Assembly: GCA_037481615.1 (NCBI GenBank)
Contig: JBBFLI010000018.1
Source: SpSt-501 sp037481615
GTDB taxonomy: Bacteria > Desulfobacterota > Desulfobacteria > Desulfobacterales > SpSt-501
Reading direction: 5' to 3' (one strand)
DNA: 64,000 bases
Shown here: positions 1-7,654 of the stretch, piece after piece
Position numbering within the stretch: position 1 is the stretch's first letter
Layout: each line of letters begins with the position of its first letter
Made by a program: the position numbers and the translations under genes
The notes under the pieces: model-generated
What the model was told of the DNA's origin: nothing
Database searches by the model: none
The model's input: only the letters and a program-made list of their open reading frames with translations

Positions 1-1
1 G

Positions 2-895
2 CCCCCGGCCGGATCCGGCCCGGCCCCCTCCGAGCCCCCGCCCGACTTCCGCGCCCTCCGCCGGCTGGTTCTGGAGGCGGCGGTGGAGATCGGCCGCTTG
101 ACCGTCGCCGGCGCCCGGCTCGAGGCCCTCCAGGCCCGCATCCGCGCCCGCGACGGGCTGCTGACGGTCGATCCCTTTTCGCTTGCGGCCTATGAAGGCA
201 AGGTCTCCGGCCGGACCGCGGCCAACGTGGCGGGGGAGACCCCCCGGATCGAGGCGCGGCTCGAGGCCTCCGGGCTGCGAATGCTCCCGCTTTTGAAAGA
301 CACGGCGGGCAAGGATTTTCTCGAAGGAACCGCCCAGGCCGAGGCGACGCTCACGATGCAGGGGGCCGATACGGCGCGGATCAAGCAGAGCCTCAGCGGC
401 TCCGGACGGCTGCGCGTCGAGGACGGGGCGATCGTCGGCGTGGACATCGCCGATGTCGCCCGATCGGCCAAGGCCTTCCTTGCGGGGGGAGCGCCGTCCG
501 GGCCCAAGCCGCGGACCGACTTCGCCGAGCTGACGGTCCCGTTCACCCTCGACAACGGGCTGTTCCAGACCACCCAGTCGGAGATGAAGTCGCCCCTCTT
601 CCGGCTTCAGGCGGCCGGCCGCGCCGATCTCGTCCGCGAAAGCCTCGATTTCCGCCTGGAGCCGAAGATCGTCGGCACCCTCAAGGGCCAGGGGGACCAG
701 AAAGAGCGCAGCGGGCTCGCGGTACCGATTCTCGTGAGCGGGACCTTCGACAACCCGCAGTTCCGGCCGGACCTGAAATCCCTGGTCGGGGAAGAGGTCC
801 GCAAGGCGCTCGACCCGGCCGCTCCCGGAGGCGGGGCCCCTCTGCCGGAAAAGGGGCGCGATCTGCTTCGCCGGCTCTCGCCGGTGCGGCCCTGA
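2..895 (+). CDS. AsmA family protein, C-terminal part (5' end outside window)
   Basis: The frame is open from the first bases of the window, so this is the C-terminal ~297 residues of a longer protein; an internal GTG/ATG near position 83 is not a credible start. It reads like an AsmA C-terminal domain: repetitive beta-rich segments (LTVDPFSLAAYEGKVSG, SGSGRLRVEDGAIVGVDIADV, FRLEPKIVGTLKG, VPILVSGTFDNPQFRPD). AsmA-like proteins are large inner-membrane-anchored periplasmic proteins linked to outer-membrane biogenesis and lipid transport. The end, with FDNP-x-F-x-PD followed by a Pro/Gly-rich tail, is typical of the family. A lipoprotein gene follows 59 bases downstream on the same strand. Family assignment is fairly sure; the specific role is unknown. 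Confidence 0.8.
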   Translation, partial: PPAGSGPAPSEPPPDFRALRRLVLEAAVEIGRLTVAGARLEALQARIRARDGLLTVDPFSLAAYEGKVSGRTAANVAGETPRIEARLEASGLRMLPLLKDTAGKDFLEGTAQAEATLTMQGADTARIKQSLSGSGRLRVEDGAIVGVDIADVARSAKAFLAGGAPSGPKPRTDFAELTVPFTLDNGLFQTTQSEMKSPLFRLQAAGRADLVRESLDFRLEPKIVGTLKGQGDQKERSGLAVPILVSGTFDNPQFRPDLKSLVGEEVRKALDPAAPGGGAPLPEKGRDLLRRLSPVRP

Positions 896-954
896 CGGAG
901 CCCTTGCCGGCCCGGCGCGACCCCCGGCCCCGCGGGGGGCTCCGAGGAGGACCC

Positions 955-1452
955 ATGGAGACGATCCTTGCCCGCGCCACCGGTTGGGCGGCCGCGCTGG
1001 CGGCCGGCCTCGCCCTGGTCGGCTGTGCCGGACTGGGCCGACCGCTCGAGTCGCCGCGGATCACGCTCGCCGATCTCCGCGTCCAGGACTCGCGGAAGCT
1101 CGAAACCGCGATCGAGGTCGTTCTGCGGGTCACCAACCCCAACGAAACCGCCCTCGACATCCGCGGCTTGCATGCCGATCTCGAGCTGAACGGCCGCAGC
1201 TTCGCGAACGGCGCATCCTCCGCCCCCGCCCTCGTGCCGCCCTTCGGCTCCGAGACCCTTTCCCTCGTGATGCACTCCTCGGTGATCGACCTCTTCCGCG
1301 CGCTCCTCGAGCTGCCGCGGAACGAAACGCTCCACTACCGGTTGAAGGGCCGCCTGCGGGCGGAGGCGGCCGGGGTGCCCGCCTTTCTTCCCTTCGAAAG
1401 CGAGGGCCGGGTCGCCCTTTCGCCGGCTTCGCCCCGCCCGAACTCGCCCTGA
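955..1452 (+). CDS. LEA14-like (WHy domain) lipoprotein
   Basis: A 165-residue protein with an N-terminal signal peptide and lipobox (ALVGC), so probably a lipid-anchored periplasmic protein. The body carries the signature of the LEA14 / water-stress-and-hypersensitive-response fold: a conserved N-P-N-x-x-x-L-D-I core (VTNPNETALDIRGL) followed by alternating beta strands and a late Y-x-L-K-G-R-L strand. I chose the ATG at 955 because a good Shine-Dalgarno (gaggagg) lies just upstream; the frame is open further up but without a plausible start. Bacterial members are mostly uncharacterised; a structural or stress role is usually assumed. It follows the AsmA gene and may be co-transcribed. Confidence 0.8.
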   Translation: METILARATGWAAALAAGLALVGCAGLGRPLESPRITLADLRVQDSRKLETAIEVVLRVTNPNETALDIRGLHADLELNGRSFANGASSAPALVPPFGSETLSLVMHSSVIDLFRALLELPRNETLHYRLKGRLRAEAAGVPAFLPFESEGRVALSPASPRPNSP

Positions 1453-2243
1453 ACCGCCCTTGCAAAGCGCCCTGCGGGCGTCTTCGTGGATTCGGGTGCG
1501 GAGCTGTTTCCGGCTCCGGGTTCCGGACGCCGGCGGCGACACCCCGACACGGCCCGTAAAGCCGCCCGGGCGACGGGGAGCGGCCTTTTCCCGGGCGCCC
1601 TCCGGGAGCTCTGCTCCTCGCGGCGGAATTCCTTTCCTGGGGGATCAGGCCGCCGGCGGTCGCCGCGGCACGTGCGGCGCGGTTGCGGACCGCCCCATGA
1701 ACGCCCTCGCTTCGCCCTCGCCCCGCGGCTCGCCGCCGGCCTTCTCTTCACCGCGTTTGCGCACGGCGCAAGCCGCCGATGGGTTCGAGGCGATCGCCGT
1801 CTTCTGCTTCCTCCTCGGTCTCCTGCCGGCGCTCGCCCGGCTGCGCCTCATGGCGCACGATACGCTGCCCGCGGAAGCGGAGATCGGCGCGGGCGTCACC
1901 GGTGCGCGCGTTGTCGCCGCCTGTTCCCCCGGGCGAGGCGCGCTGCTTGCTTCGGCCGCCCCCTGCGGCGGGGGAAGAAAAGCGGGTCCGTGGCATCCCC
2001 TGGGATGCTTCTCCTTGCCGTGGTCGCCGGATGGTTGTATGGTCTCCCGGCCGTTGCGGGCGGGGGAACGAAGCGGTTCCCCACCCCCCGGCCAATCGCC
2101 GCCGGCCTTCGGCCGGCCGCGGCGACCTGGGCCACGTCACACGGCAAGGCCCCTCTGTTCCGCCGGCGACGGTCGGGCCGGGGTTTCGCTCCTTTTGCCG
2201 ATCGCCCGGGTCGCGGCCTTCCTCGGCCGGGGTTGAGAAGTCC
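1453..2243. other. 791-base stretch without a supported gene
   Basis: I find no frame here that resembles a protein. Open frames exist on both strands but have arginine/proline/glycine-rich shadow composition. Small hairpins are present: CGCCC-tgc-GGGCG near 1470, and a GCATCC/GGATGC pair near 1993-2008 followed by a pyrimidine run, either of which could end the upstream transcript. The last part presumably holds the promoter of the MFS operon starting at 2244, but I see no convincing -35/-10 pair. Confidence 0.5.
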
Positions 2244-3881
2244 ATGATTTCTTCCGGTACCGAAGCGCCTGCAAAAGACGCGGACCTCCGAGACGGGGGG
2301 GCGGGAAGGCTCGAGCGCGCCGCGCGATGGCTGATCGGCGACGTCCTCGGCATCGTCCGGGAGATGCGGCTCAGCTACCTCCCGCCGCTCATGGTCTACC
2401 TCGCCGCGGGGGTGTCCGGCTTCACGGGCATCATCGAGAGCTTTTTCGTCAAGGACCAGCTCGGGCTGTCGGCCGCCTTCCTGGCCGCTCTCGGGTTCTG
2501 GGCGGGGCTCCCCTGGGCCCTCAAGATGCCCTTCGGCCACCTCGTGGACCTCTTCTGGCGGTGGAAGTCGGCCTTCGTCTACCTCGGGGCCTTGCTCATG
2601 GCGGCCTCGCTGCTCATCATGGTGGGGCTGACCGGCTACCGCGAGGCCATGGCGGCGTTTCTGCCGGTCGAGGTCTGGTATGTGATCTCGGTCCTCCTCT
2701 CCCCCCTCGGGTTCGTCTTCCAGGACGTGGTCGCCGACGCGATGACCGTGGAGGCCGTGCCGCGCTACACCGAGGCCGGCGAGCCCATCGCCGAGGCCGA
2801 GCTCAAGCGCATGCACATCACCATGCAGACGCTGGGCCGCATCGCGATCGTCGGCGGCTCGGCGCTGGTGGCCGGCCTCGGGGGATGGCTCGCCCACGTG
2901 CTTTCCTATTTCGTCATGTACTGCCTGTCGCTCGTCATCCCGTTGATCTCGGTCCTGGGGGTGACGCTCGGGGACCTCCAGCGCGTTCTCCGCCGCCGGC
3001 GCTACCGCCGCCGGGGCTTCTCGGAGGCGGACATCCGGCGCATGCTGCACGGCGAAATGTCCGCCCTCTCCCCCAACTGGGGCATCCTGGGCGGCAGCGC
3101 CGCTTTCCTCGCGGCGAGCCTGGGTCTGGGGCTTTCGGATCTCCCGGCGAAGATGGAGGTCATCTTTTTCACCTCGCTCGCCATCATCGCCTATCTCATG
3201 CGCCAGCTGCTGCTGCCGATGAGCCCGGAGAAGCGCCGCGAGATCGTGGGGATCGCGATCATCGTCTTCGTGTTCCGCGCGATGCCCGGGACCGGTGCGG
3301 GGAGCGGCTGGTGGCAGATCGACGTCCTCGGCTTCGATGAGGCCTTTTTCGGGACCCTGCGCCAGATCTCCTCGATCCTCGCCATCCTCGGCATGTTCGC
3401 GCTGCGCGGCTGGATGAGCCGCCGGCCCATCCCCTACCTCGTCGTCTTCCTCTCGGTCTACGGGACCGCGATGAACGCCCCCTTCATCGGCATGTATTAC
3501 GGGCTCCACGAGTGGACGGAGAGGGTCTTCGGTTTCGGAGCGCGGACCATCGCGCTGATCGACACGATGGCCGACTCGCCGCTCGGCCAGGTGGCCATGG
3601 TGCCGATGCTCGCCTGGATCGCCCGCGAGGCGCCCGAAAACCAGAAGGCCACCTACTTCGCGGTCATGGCCGCCTTCACGAACCTCGCCCTTTCCGGGGC
3701 GCAGCTCGGAACGCGCTACCTCAACCTGCTCTTCGTCGTCGAGCGCGGACGCTACGAGGAACTGGGCGGCCTGATGATCACGGCGAGCCTGATCGGCCTG
3801 GTCATCCCCGTCGCCGCCGTCTTTCTCGTCAACCGCTGGGTGGGTCGGGCGCGGCCGCCCGCCGCGGAGCCGACCCCATGA
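2244..3881 (+). CDS. MFS-type membrane transporter (BT1-like)
   Basis: A 545-residue polytopic membrane protein with about 12 hydrophobic segments, beginning around residue 40 (LPPLMVYLAAGVSGFTGI). It resembles MFS permeases of the BT1 / folate-biopterin or PUCC type: a region after the second segment reads LPWALKMPFGHLVDLF, where the family has a K-P-x-x-G-x-x-S-D loop, and a basic loop (RRRRYRRRG) precedes the second half. The frame is open upstream, but the ATG at 2244 gives the first natural N terminus. It starts a tight + strand run: the next gene's ATG overlaps its stop (ATGA). The substrate cannot be told from sequence. Confidence 0.75.
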   Translation: MISSGTEAPAKDADLRDGGAGRLERAARWLIGDVLGIVREMRLSYLPPLMVYLAAGVSGFTGIIESFFVKDQLGLSAAFLAALGFWAGLPWALKMPFGHLVDLFWRWKSAFVYLGALLMAASLLIMVGLTGYREAMAAFLPVEVWYVISVLLSPLGFVFQDVVADAMTVEAVPRYTEAGEPIAEAELKRMHITMQTLGRIAIVGGSALVAGLGGWLAHVLSYFVMYCLSLVIPLISVLGVTLGDLQRVLRRRRYRRRGFSEADIRRMLHGEMSALSPNWGILGGSAAFLAASLGLGLSDLPAKMEVIFFTSLAIIAYLMRQLLLPMSPEKRREIVGIAIIVFVFRAMPGTGAGSGWWQIDVLGFDEAFFGTLRQISSILAILGMFALRGWMSRRPIPYLVVFLSVYGTAMNAPFIGMYYGLHEWTERVFGFGARTIALIDTMADSPLGQVAMVPMLAWIAREAPENQKATYFAVMAAFTNLALSGAQLGTRYLNLLFVVERGRYEELGGLMITASLIGLVIPVAAVFLVNRWVGRARPPAAEPTP

Positions 3882-4888
3882 AGCTCGGCATCATCGGCCT
3901 TCCCGGGTCGGGTCGTGCGACCCTCTTCGAGGCCCTGACCCGCCAGGCTGCGGAAACCGCCGCGCACGGCGGCGACCGGCTGGCCGTGGTCCGCGTCCCC
4001 GACGAGCGCGTGGATCGCCTGAGCGCGATCTTCCGGCCCCGCAAGACCCTCTACGCCACGATCGCGGTCTTCCTGCCCGGGGCCGAGCGGCAGAAGAAGG
4101 AAGGGGGACCGGGACACGCCGTCAAGGATTGCGACGCCTTGCTGCACGTGGTGCGGAACCACGGCCCCGACCGCCGGCCGCTCGAGGACTTCCGCGCCCT
4201 CGACCAGGAGCTGATGCTCGCCGATCTCCTTCAGGTGGAAAAACGCCTCGAGCGTCTGGAGGCCGACCGGCGCCGCGGCCGGCCGGGGCCCGCCGAGGAA
4301 TTCGAGGCCCTCGCCTCCTGCCGCGCCCTGCTCGAGGCCGAGACCCCCCTGCGGCGGGAACCCCGGCTCGCTTCCACCCGGGTGTTGCGCGGCTTCGGGC
4401 TGCTGTCGGCGAAGCCCACGCTGGTCGTCTTCAACAACGAGGACACCGACGCGGAGCTGCCGCCGCTCGGCGCGCTGGGGGAACACGAGCGGTGCCTGGC
4501 GCTCCGCGGAAAGCTCGAGCAGGAGCTCGCGCGCCTGTCCGAGGAGGAGCTGGCCGAGTTCCTCGAGGCCTACCGCATCCCCGCCTCGGCCATGGACCGC
4601 CTGATCCGTGCCGCCTACGAGGTTTTGGGCCTCATCTCCTTCTTCACCGTCGGCAGCGACGAGGTGCGCGCCTGGACGCTGCGCCGCGGCGAGACCGCCC
4701 TGGAGGCCGCCGGCACGATCCACAGCGATCTCCAGAAAGGCTTCATCCGCGCCGAGGTGATCGCGGCCCCGGAGCTGATCGCGGCCGGTTCGCTCGCCGA
4801 AGCCCGCCGACGGGGGGTTCTGCGCCTGGAGGGCAAGACCTACGTCGTCGAGGACGGGGACGTGATCACGATCCGCTTCAACGTCTGA
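3878..4888 (+). CDS. Degenerate YchF/OLA1-like protein with TGS domain
   Basis: A 336-residue relative of the ribosome-binding ATPase YchF. The C-terminal ~120 residues match the family closely (RLIRAAYEVLGLISFFTVG, EVRAWTLRRG, IHSDLQKGFIRAEVI), including the TGS end ITIRFNV. The N-terminal nucleotide domain is eroded. The P-loop reads GLPGSGRATLF, with Arg13 and Ala14 in place of the Lys and Ser/Thr of G-x4-G-K-[ST]. The G3 segment with its D-x-x-G is missing, and the helical insertion is kept. The NxxE-like base-specificity element survives only as FNNED. Overlaps the transporter stop by ATGA and is followed 10 bases later by the ketoacyl-synthase gene. Nucleotide hydrolysis is doubtful; it may act as a ribosome- or partner-binding scaffold. 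Confidence 0.85.
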   Translation: MKLGIIGLPGSGRATLFEALTRQAAETAAHGGDRLAVVRVPDERVDRLSAIFRPRKTLYATIAVFLPGAERQKKEGGPGHAVKDCDALLHVVRNHGPDRRPLEDFRALDQELMLADLLQVEKRLERLEADRRRGRPGPAEEFEALASCRALLEAETPLRREPRLASTRVLRGFGLLSAKPTLVVFNNEDTDAELPPLGALGEHERCLALRGKLEQELARLSEEELAEFLEAYRIPASAMDRLIRAAYEVLGLISFFTVGSDEVRAWTLRRGETALEAAGTIHSDLQKGFIRAEVIAAPELIAAGSLAEARRRGVLRLEGKTYVVEDGDVITIRFNV

Positions 4889-4898
4889 AAGGAACCCG

Positions 4899-6467
4899 AT
4901 GGAAGCTATGCCCTTCGTGCTCGACATCCTCGCCCACGGGGCCTGGGACGGAGGGGTGCCGATCGGCAACGACTTTTACGCCGGCCGCGGCATGGCCTTC
5001 AAGGGAGGGATCCCGGTCACGGAACAGACGGTCGAAGAGCGGATCGGCGTCCGCACGCGGATGGCTGCGCCGGAGGACGTCCGCATCGGGGAGATCGCCC
5101 TCGCGGACCTGCTCCGAAACCCCGCGATCGACCCCGCCCGCATCCGCGTGCTCATCGCCGCGACCAATATCGGCGAGGACAAGTTCGACCCCGGGCCGGC
5201 CAGCCGGGCGCTCCTCGAGCGCATCGCCCCCCGCCGGGGGGATCTGCTCGCCTTCGACGTCTATGCCGGCTGCCCCGGCTTCAACGTCGCCGTCGAGGTT
5301 CTCTTCCATCTCGCGCTCGCAGGCGAGCTCTCCCCCGGGGATCTCGCGGTCGTCGTGGGCGCCGAGAACGTCCACCGCGCGCGGGCCTTCAAGCCCCTGG
5401 ACACGGCGAATCTCATTTTCGGCGACGACGCCGTGGCGACGGCGCTCGCGGTCGGTCCGGCCGCGGGGTCCGCCCCCCCCGGACGGGTCGTCGCGGAGAA
5501 AACTCTGGCGGTCACCGGCGGGTTCATCGCCGAGATCGCCCGCGCGCTCTTGCCCTGGGCGCGCGAGGCGCACCTCGACGGCATCCTCGTCGACAACCAG
5601 ATGGGGCGGATCGAATGGCGCGTCCCGGCCACCGCGGCGCGCATCCAGCAGGCCCTGATGGAGGAGATCTTCCCCCGGGAGGCCGCCGCCGGGGAGTTCC
5701 GCAATTTCCGCACGGCCTTCGAGCTCTACGAACGCCACGGGGGAAGCTTCGCCTTCGATGTCATGTCCGCCGCCGCCGACCCCGGCGTGCTGCGCCGCCT
5801 CGGATGCGCCTACACCGCCTCGGGGCGCTACCGCCGCCTGGCGACGGTGTTTCTGCGCCCCGGGGAGCCCGCACGCCTGAGCCTCGTCGAGGCCGGCGGT
5901 CCCGCCCCCCCCGCACCCGCCTGCGGGGTGGTCGACACGCTCACCCGCACGCACGGCTGTTTCGCGGGTTTCATCGAAGCGCGCTTCGACGAGGAGGGGG
6001 TCTTCGGCTTCCTGGACGGCAAGGGCGTCTTTCTCTATGCCACGCGCGGCGCAAAGCCTCATCTCCTGGCCTTGCTTTCCCCGTGGGGCCTCGGCCTCGA
6101 AGACATCGACCTCCTGATCGAGCACCAGGCGAACTTCGCCATGCTGCCCCTCACGCTGGAGCAGCTCTTCGCCGACGGGCGGCCGTCCCCGGCGGATGCC
6201 GTGGCGCGCTACCTCGCCGAGCGCATGGTGGTCAACATCCACGAGCGAGGCAACTGCTCGGTGGTCTGCATGCAGCGGCTGCCCTACGACCTCGAGCGCG
6301 GCGCACTCCGGCCGGACACGATCCAGGGCTTCGCCGTCAACCGCAACCTCGAAACGCTGCGCGGCGCGCGATCGATTCTCTACGACTCGGTCGGCGCCGG
6401 CATGACCCGCAGTTCCTTCCTGTACCTGCGCCGCCCGACGGCGGGAATCGTCGGAAAGAGGCCCTGA
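4899..6467 (+). CDS. 3-oxoacyl-ACP synthase III-like (thiolase superfamily), extended
   Basis: A 522-residue condensing-enzyme relative. The catalytic triad of the FabH/KAS III group is visible: Cys125 in YAGCPGFNVAV, His409 in LIEHQANFAM and Asn452 in HERGNCSV, with the GAE (here VGAENVHRA) element between. FabH proteins are ~320 residues with Cys and His ~130 apart; here the gap is 284, so a large insertion lies in the middle. ATG 4899 is supported by aaaggaa just upstream. The protein should condense an acyl-CoA or acyl thioester with a second acyl unit, but substrate and product are unknown. No acyl carrier protein or other fatty-acid gene is adjacent; the neighbours are a YchF-like protein and an ion exchanger. 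Confidence 0.8.
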   Translation: MEAMPFVLDILAHGAWDGGVPIGNDFYAGRGMAFKGGIPVTEQTVEERIGVRTRMAAPEDVRIGEIALADLLRNPAIDPARIRVLIAATNIGEDKFDPGPASRALLERIAPRRGDLLAFDVYAGCPGFNVAVEVLFHLALAGELSPGDLAVVVGAENVHRARAFKPLDTANLIFGDDAVATALAVGPAAGSAPPGRVVAEKTLAVTGGFIAEIARALLPWAREAHLDGILVDNQMGRIEWRVPATAARIQQALMEEIFPREAAAGEFRNFRTAFELYERHGGSFAFDVMSAAADPGVLRRLGCAYTASGRYRRLATVFLRPGEPARLSLVEAGGPAPPAPACGVVDTLTRTHGCFAGFIEARFDEEGVFGFLDGKGVFLYATRGAKPHLLALLSPWGLGLEDIDLLIEHQANFAMLPLTLEQLFADGRPSPADAVARYLAERMVVNIHERGNCSVVCMQRLPYDLERGALRPDTIQGFAVNRNLETLRGARSILYDSVGAGMTRSSFLYLRRPTAGIVGKRP

Positions 6468-6472
6468 CGGCC

Positions 6473-7654
6473 GTGGAGCCTTACCCCCTGCTCGCGTTCG
6501 CCGCCGGCCTGGGCCTGCTCGCCCTCGGGGCGATGCTGCTCGTCGGGGCTGCGTCCCGGATCGCCGCGGGCTGGGGGATCTCGCCGCTCGTGGTCGGCCT
6601 CACCGTCGTCGCCTGGGGGACGAGCGCCCCCGAATTCGCCGTCAGCGTCCTTGCCGCGGCCGCCGGCAACGCCGACATCGCCCTCGCCAACGTGATCGGC
6701 AGCAACCTGTTCAACGTGCTTTTCGTGCTCGGCGCCTGCGCGGCGATCTCGCCCCTCCTCGTTGAAGTCCGCCTCGTCCGGCGCGAGGCGCCTCTGCTGT
6801 TCCTGCTCTCCGCCGCCTTCTGGCTGCTCGCCCTCGACGGGCGGATCTCGCGGCTCGAGGGGGCCGCGCTCGCGGCCGGGATGACCCTCTACACGGCCTG
6901 GACCATCCGCCTGGCCCGCCGGGAGGTGGGGGAAGGCGACCGCGGGGAGGCTGCCGTGCCGCCCCCTTCCCCCGTTCGACCGTCGCTCTCCCGCCTGGGA
7001 TTTCTCCTGCTGCAGGGGGCGGCGGGGGTTTTCCTGCTTGCCGCCGGGGCCCGCACCTTGGTTTCCGCCGCCACGGCGATCGCCCGCGGGCTCGGCGTGA
7101 GCGACGCCGTGATCGGTCTCACCCTGGTCGCGGCCGGCACCTCGCTCCCCGAGGCGTTCACGTCGCTTGCGGCCCTGCTGCGCGGCGAGCGCTCGATCGC
7201 CGTGGGCAACGCGTTGGGGAGCAACCTCTTCAATCTGCTCGGCATCGCCGGGCCTGCGGCCTTGGTGAGTCCGCAGGGGCTTTCCGTCTCCGGCGCACTG
7301 CTCTCCTTCGACCTGCCGCTCATGGTTTCCGCCGCGGCGGCCTGCCTGCCCGTCTTCTTCACGGGTTTTCGCATCGCCCGCTGGGAAGGCGTTCTCTTTC
7401 TCGCCACCTACGGCGCCTACCTCGCCTTTGCGATGCTGGATGCCGCGGGGCACGACGCCCTGCCCCCGTTCAGCGGGGCCCTGCTCGCCTTCGCCTTGCC
7501 CCTGATCGCGACGACGGGGGCCGGGATCACCCGCCGGTGGCTGGCGCGAAAAGAAACGGATCCGCCCCCCCCGGCGCCTCCGGAGTCCGTGTGCCGCCAA
7601 GGGGACGGGCGCGGGGAAATGATCAATTCCGGGGAGGGGGGACCGCGGGTTTGA
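6473..7654 (+). CDS. Sodium/calcium exchanger (CaCA family, YrbG type)
   Basis: A 393-residue inner-membrane protein of about ten hydrophobic segments built from two inverted repeats, each with the CaCA alpha motif: GTSAPEFAVS plus GSNLFNV in the first half and GTSLPEAFTS plus GSNLFNL in the second. These Glu and Asn residues coordinate the transported cations in the family. A short hydrophilic loop near residues 150-170 separates the halves. Start is taken as GTG 6473, six bases after the upstream stop, which begins the protein just before the first membrane segment. Its 3' end overlaps the convergent radical SAM gene by 32 bases. Likely a cation/proton or cation/sodium antiporter; ion specificity is not determined. 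Confidence 0.88.
   Translation: MEPYPLLAFAAGLGLLALGAMLLVGAASRIAAGWGISPLVVGLTVVAWGTSAPEFAVSVLAAAAGNADIALANVIGSNLFNVLFVLGACAAISPLLVEVRLVRREAPLLFLLSAAFWLLALDGRISRLEGAALAAGMTLYTAWTIRLARREVGEGDRGEAAVPPPSPVRPSLSRLGFLLLQGAAGVFLLAAGARTLVSAATAIARGLGVSDAVIGLTLVAAGTSLPEAFTSLAALLRGERSIAVGNALGSNLFNLLGIAGPAALVSPQGLSVSGALLSFDLPLMVSAAAACLPVFFTGFRIARWEGVLFLATYGAYLAFAMLDAAGHDALPPFSGALLAFALPLIATTGAGITRRWLARKETDPPPPAPPESVCRQGDGRGEMINSGEGGPRV

Noticed and set aside
1460..2236. Open frames in the gap before the MFS gene, including one with a short hydrophobic run
   Set aside because: No recognisable domain, no ribosome site, and amino-acid composition like shadows.
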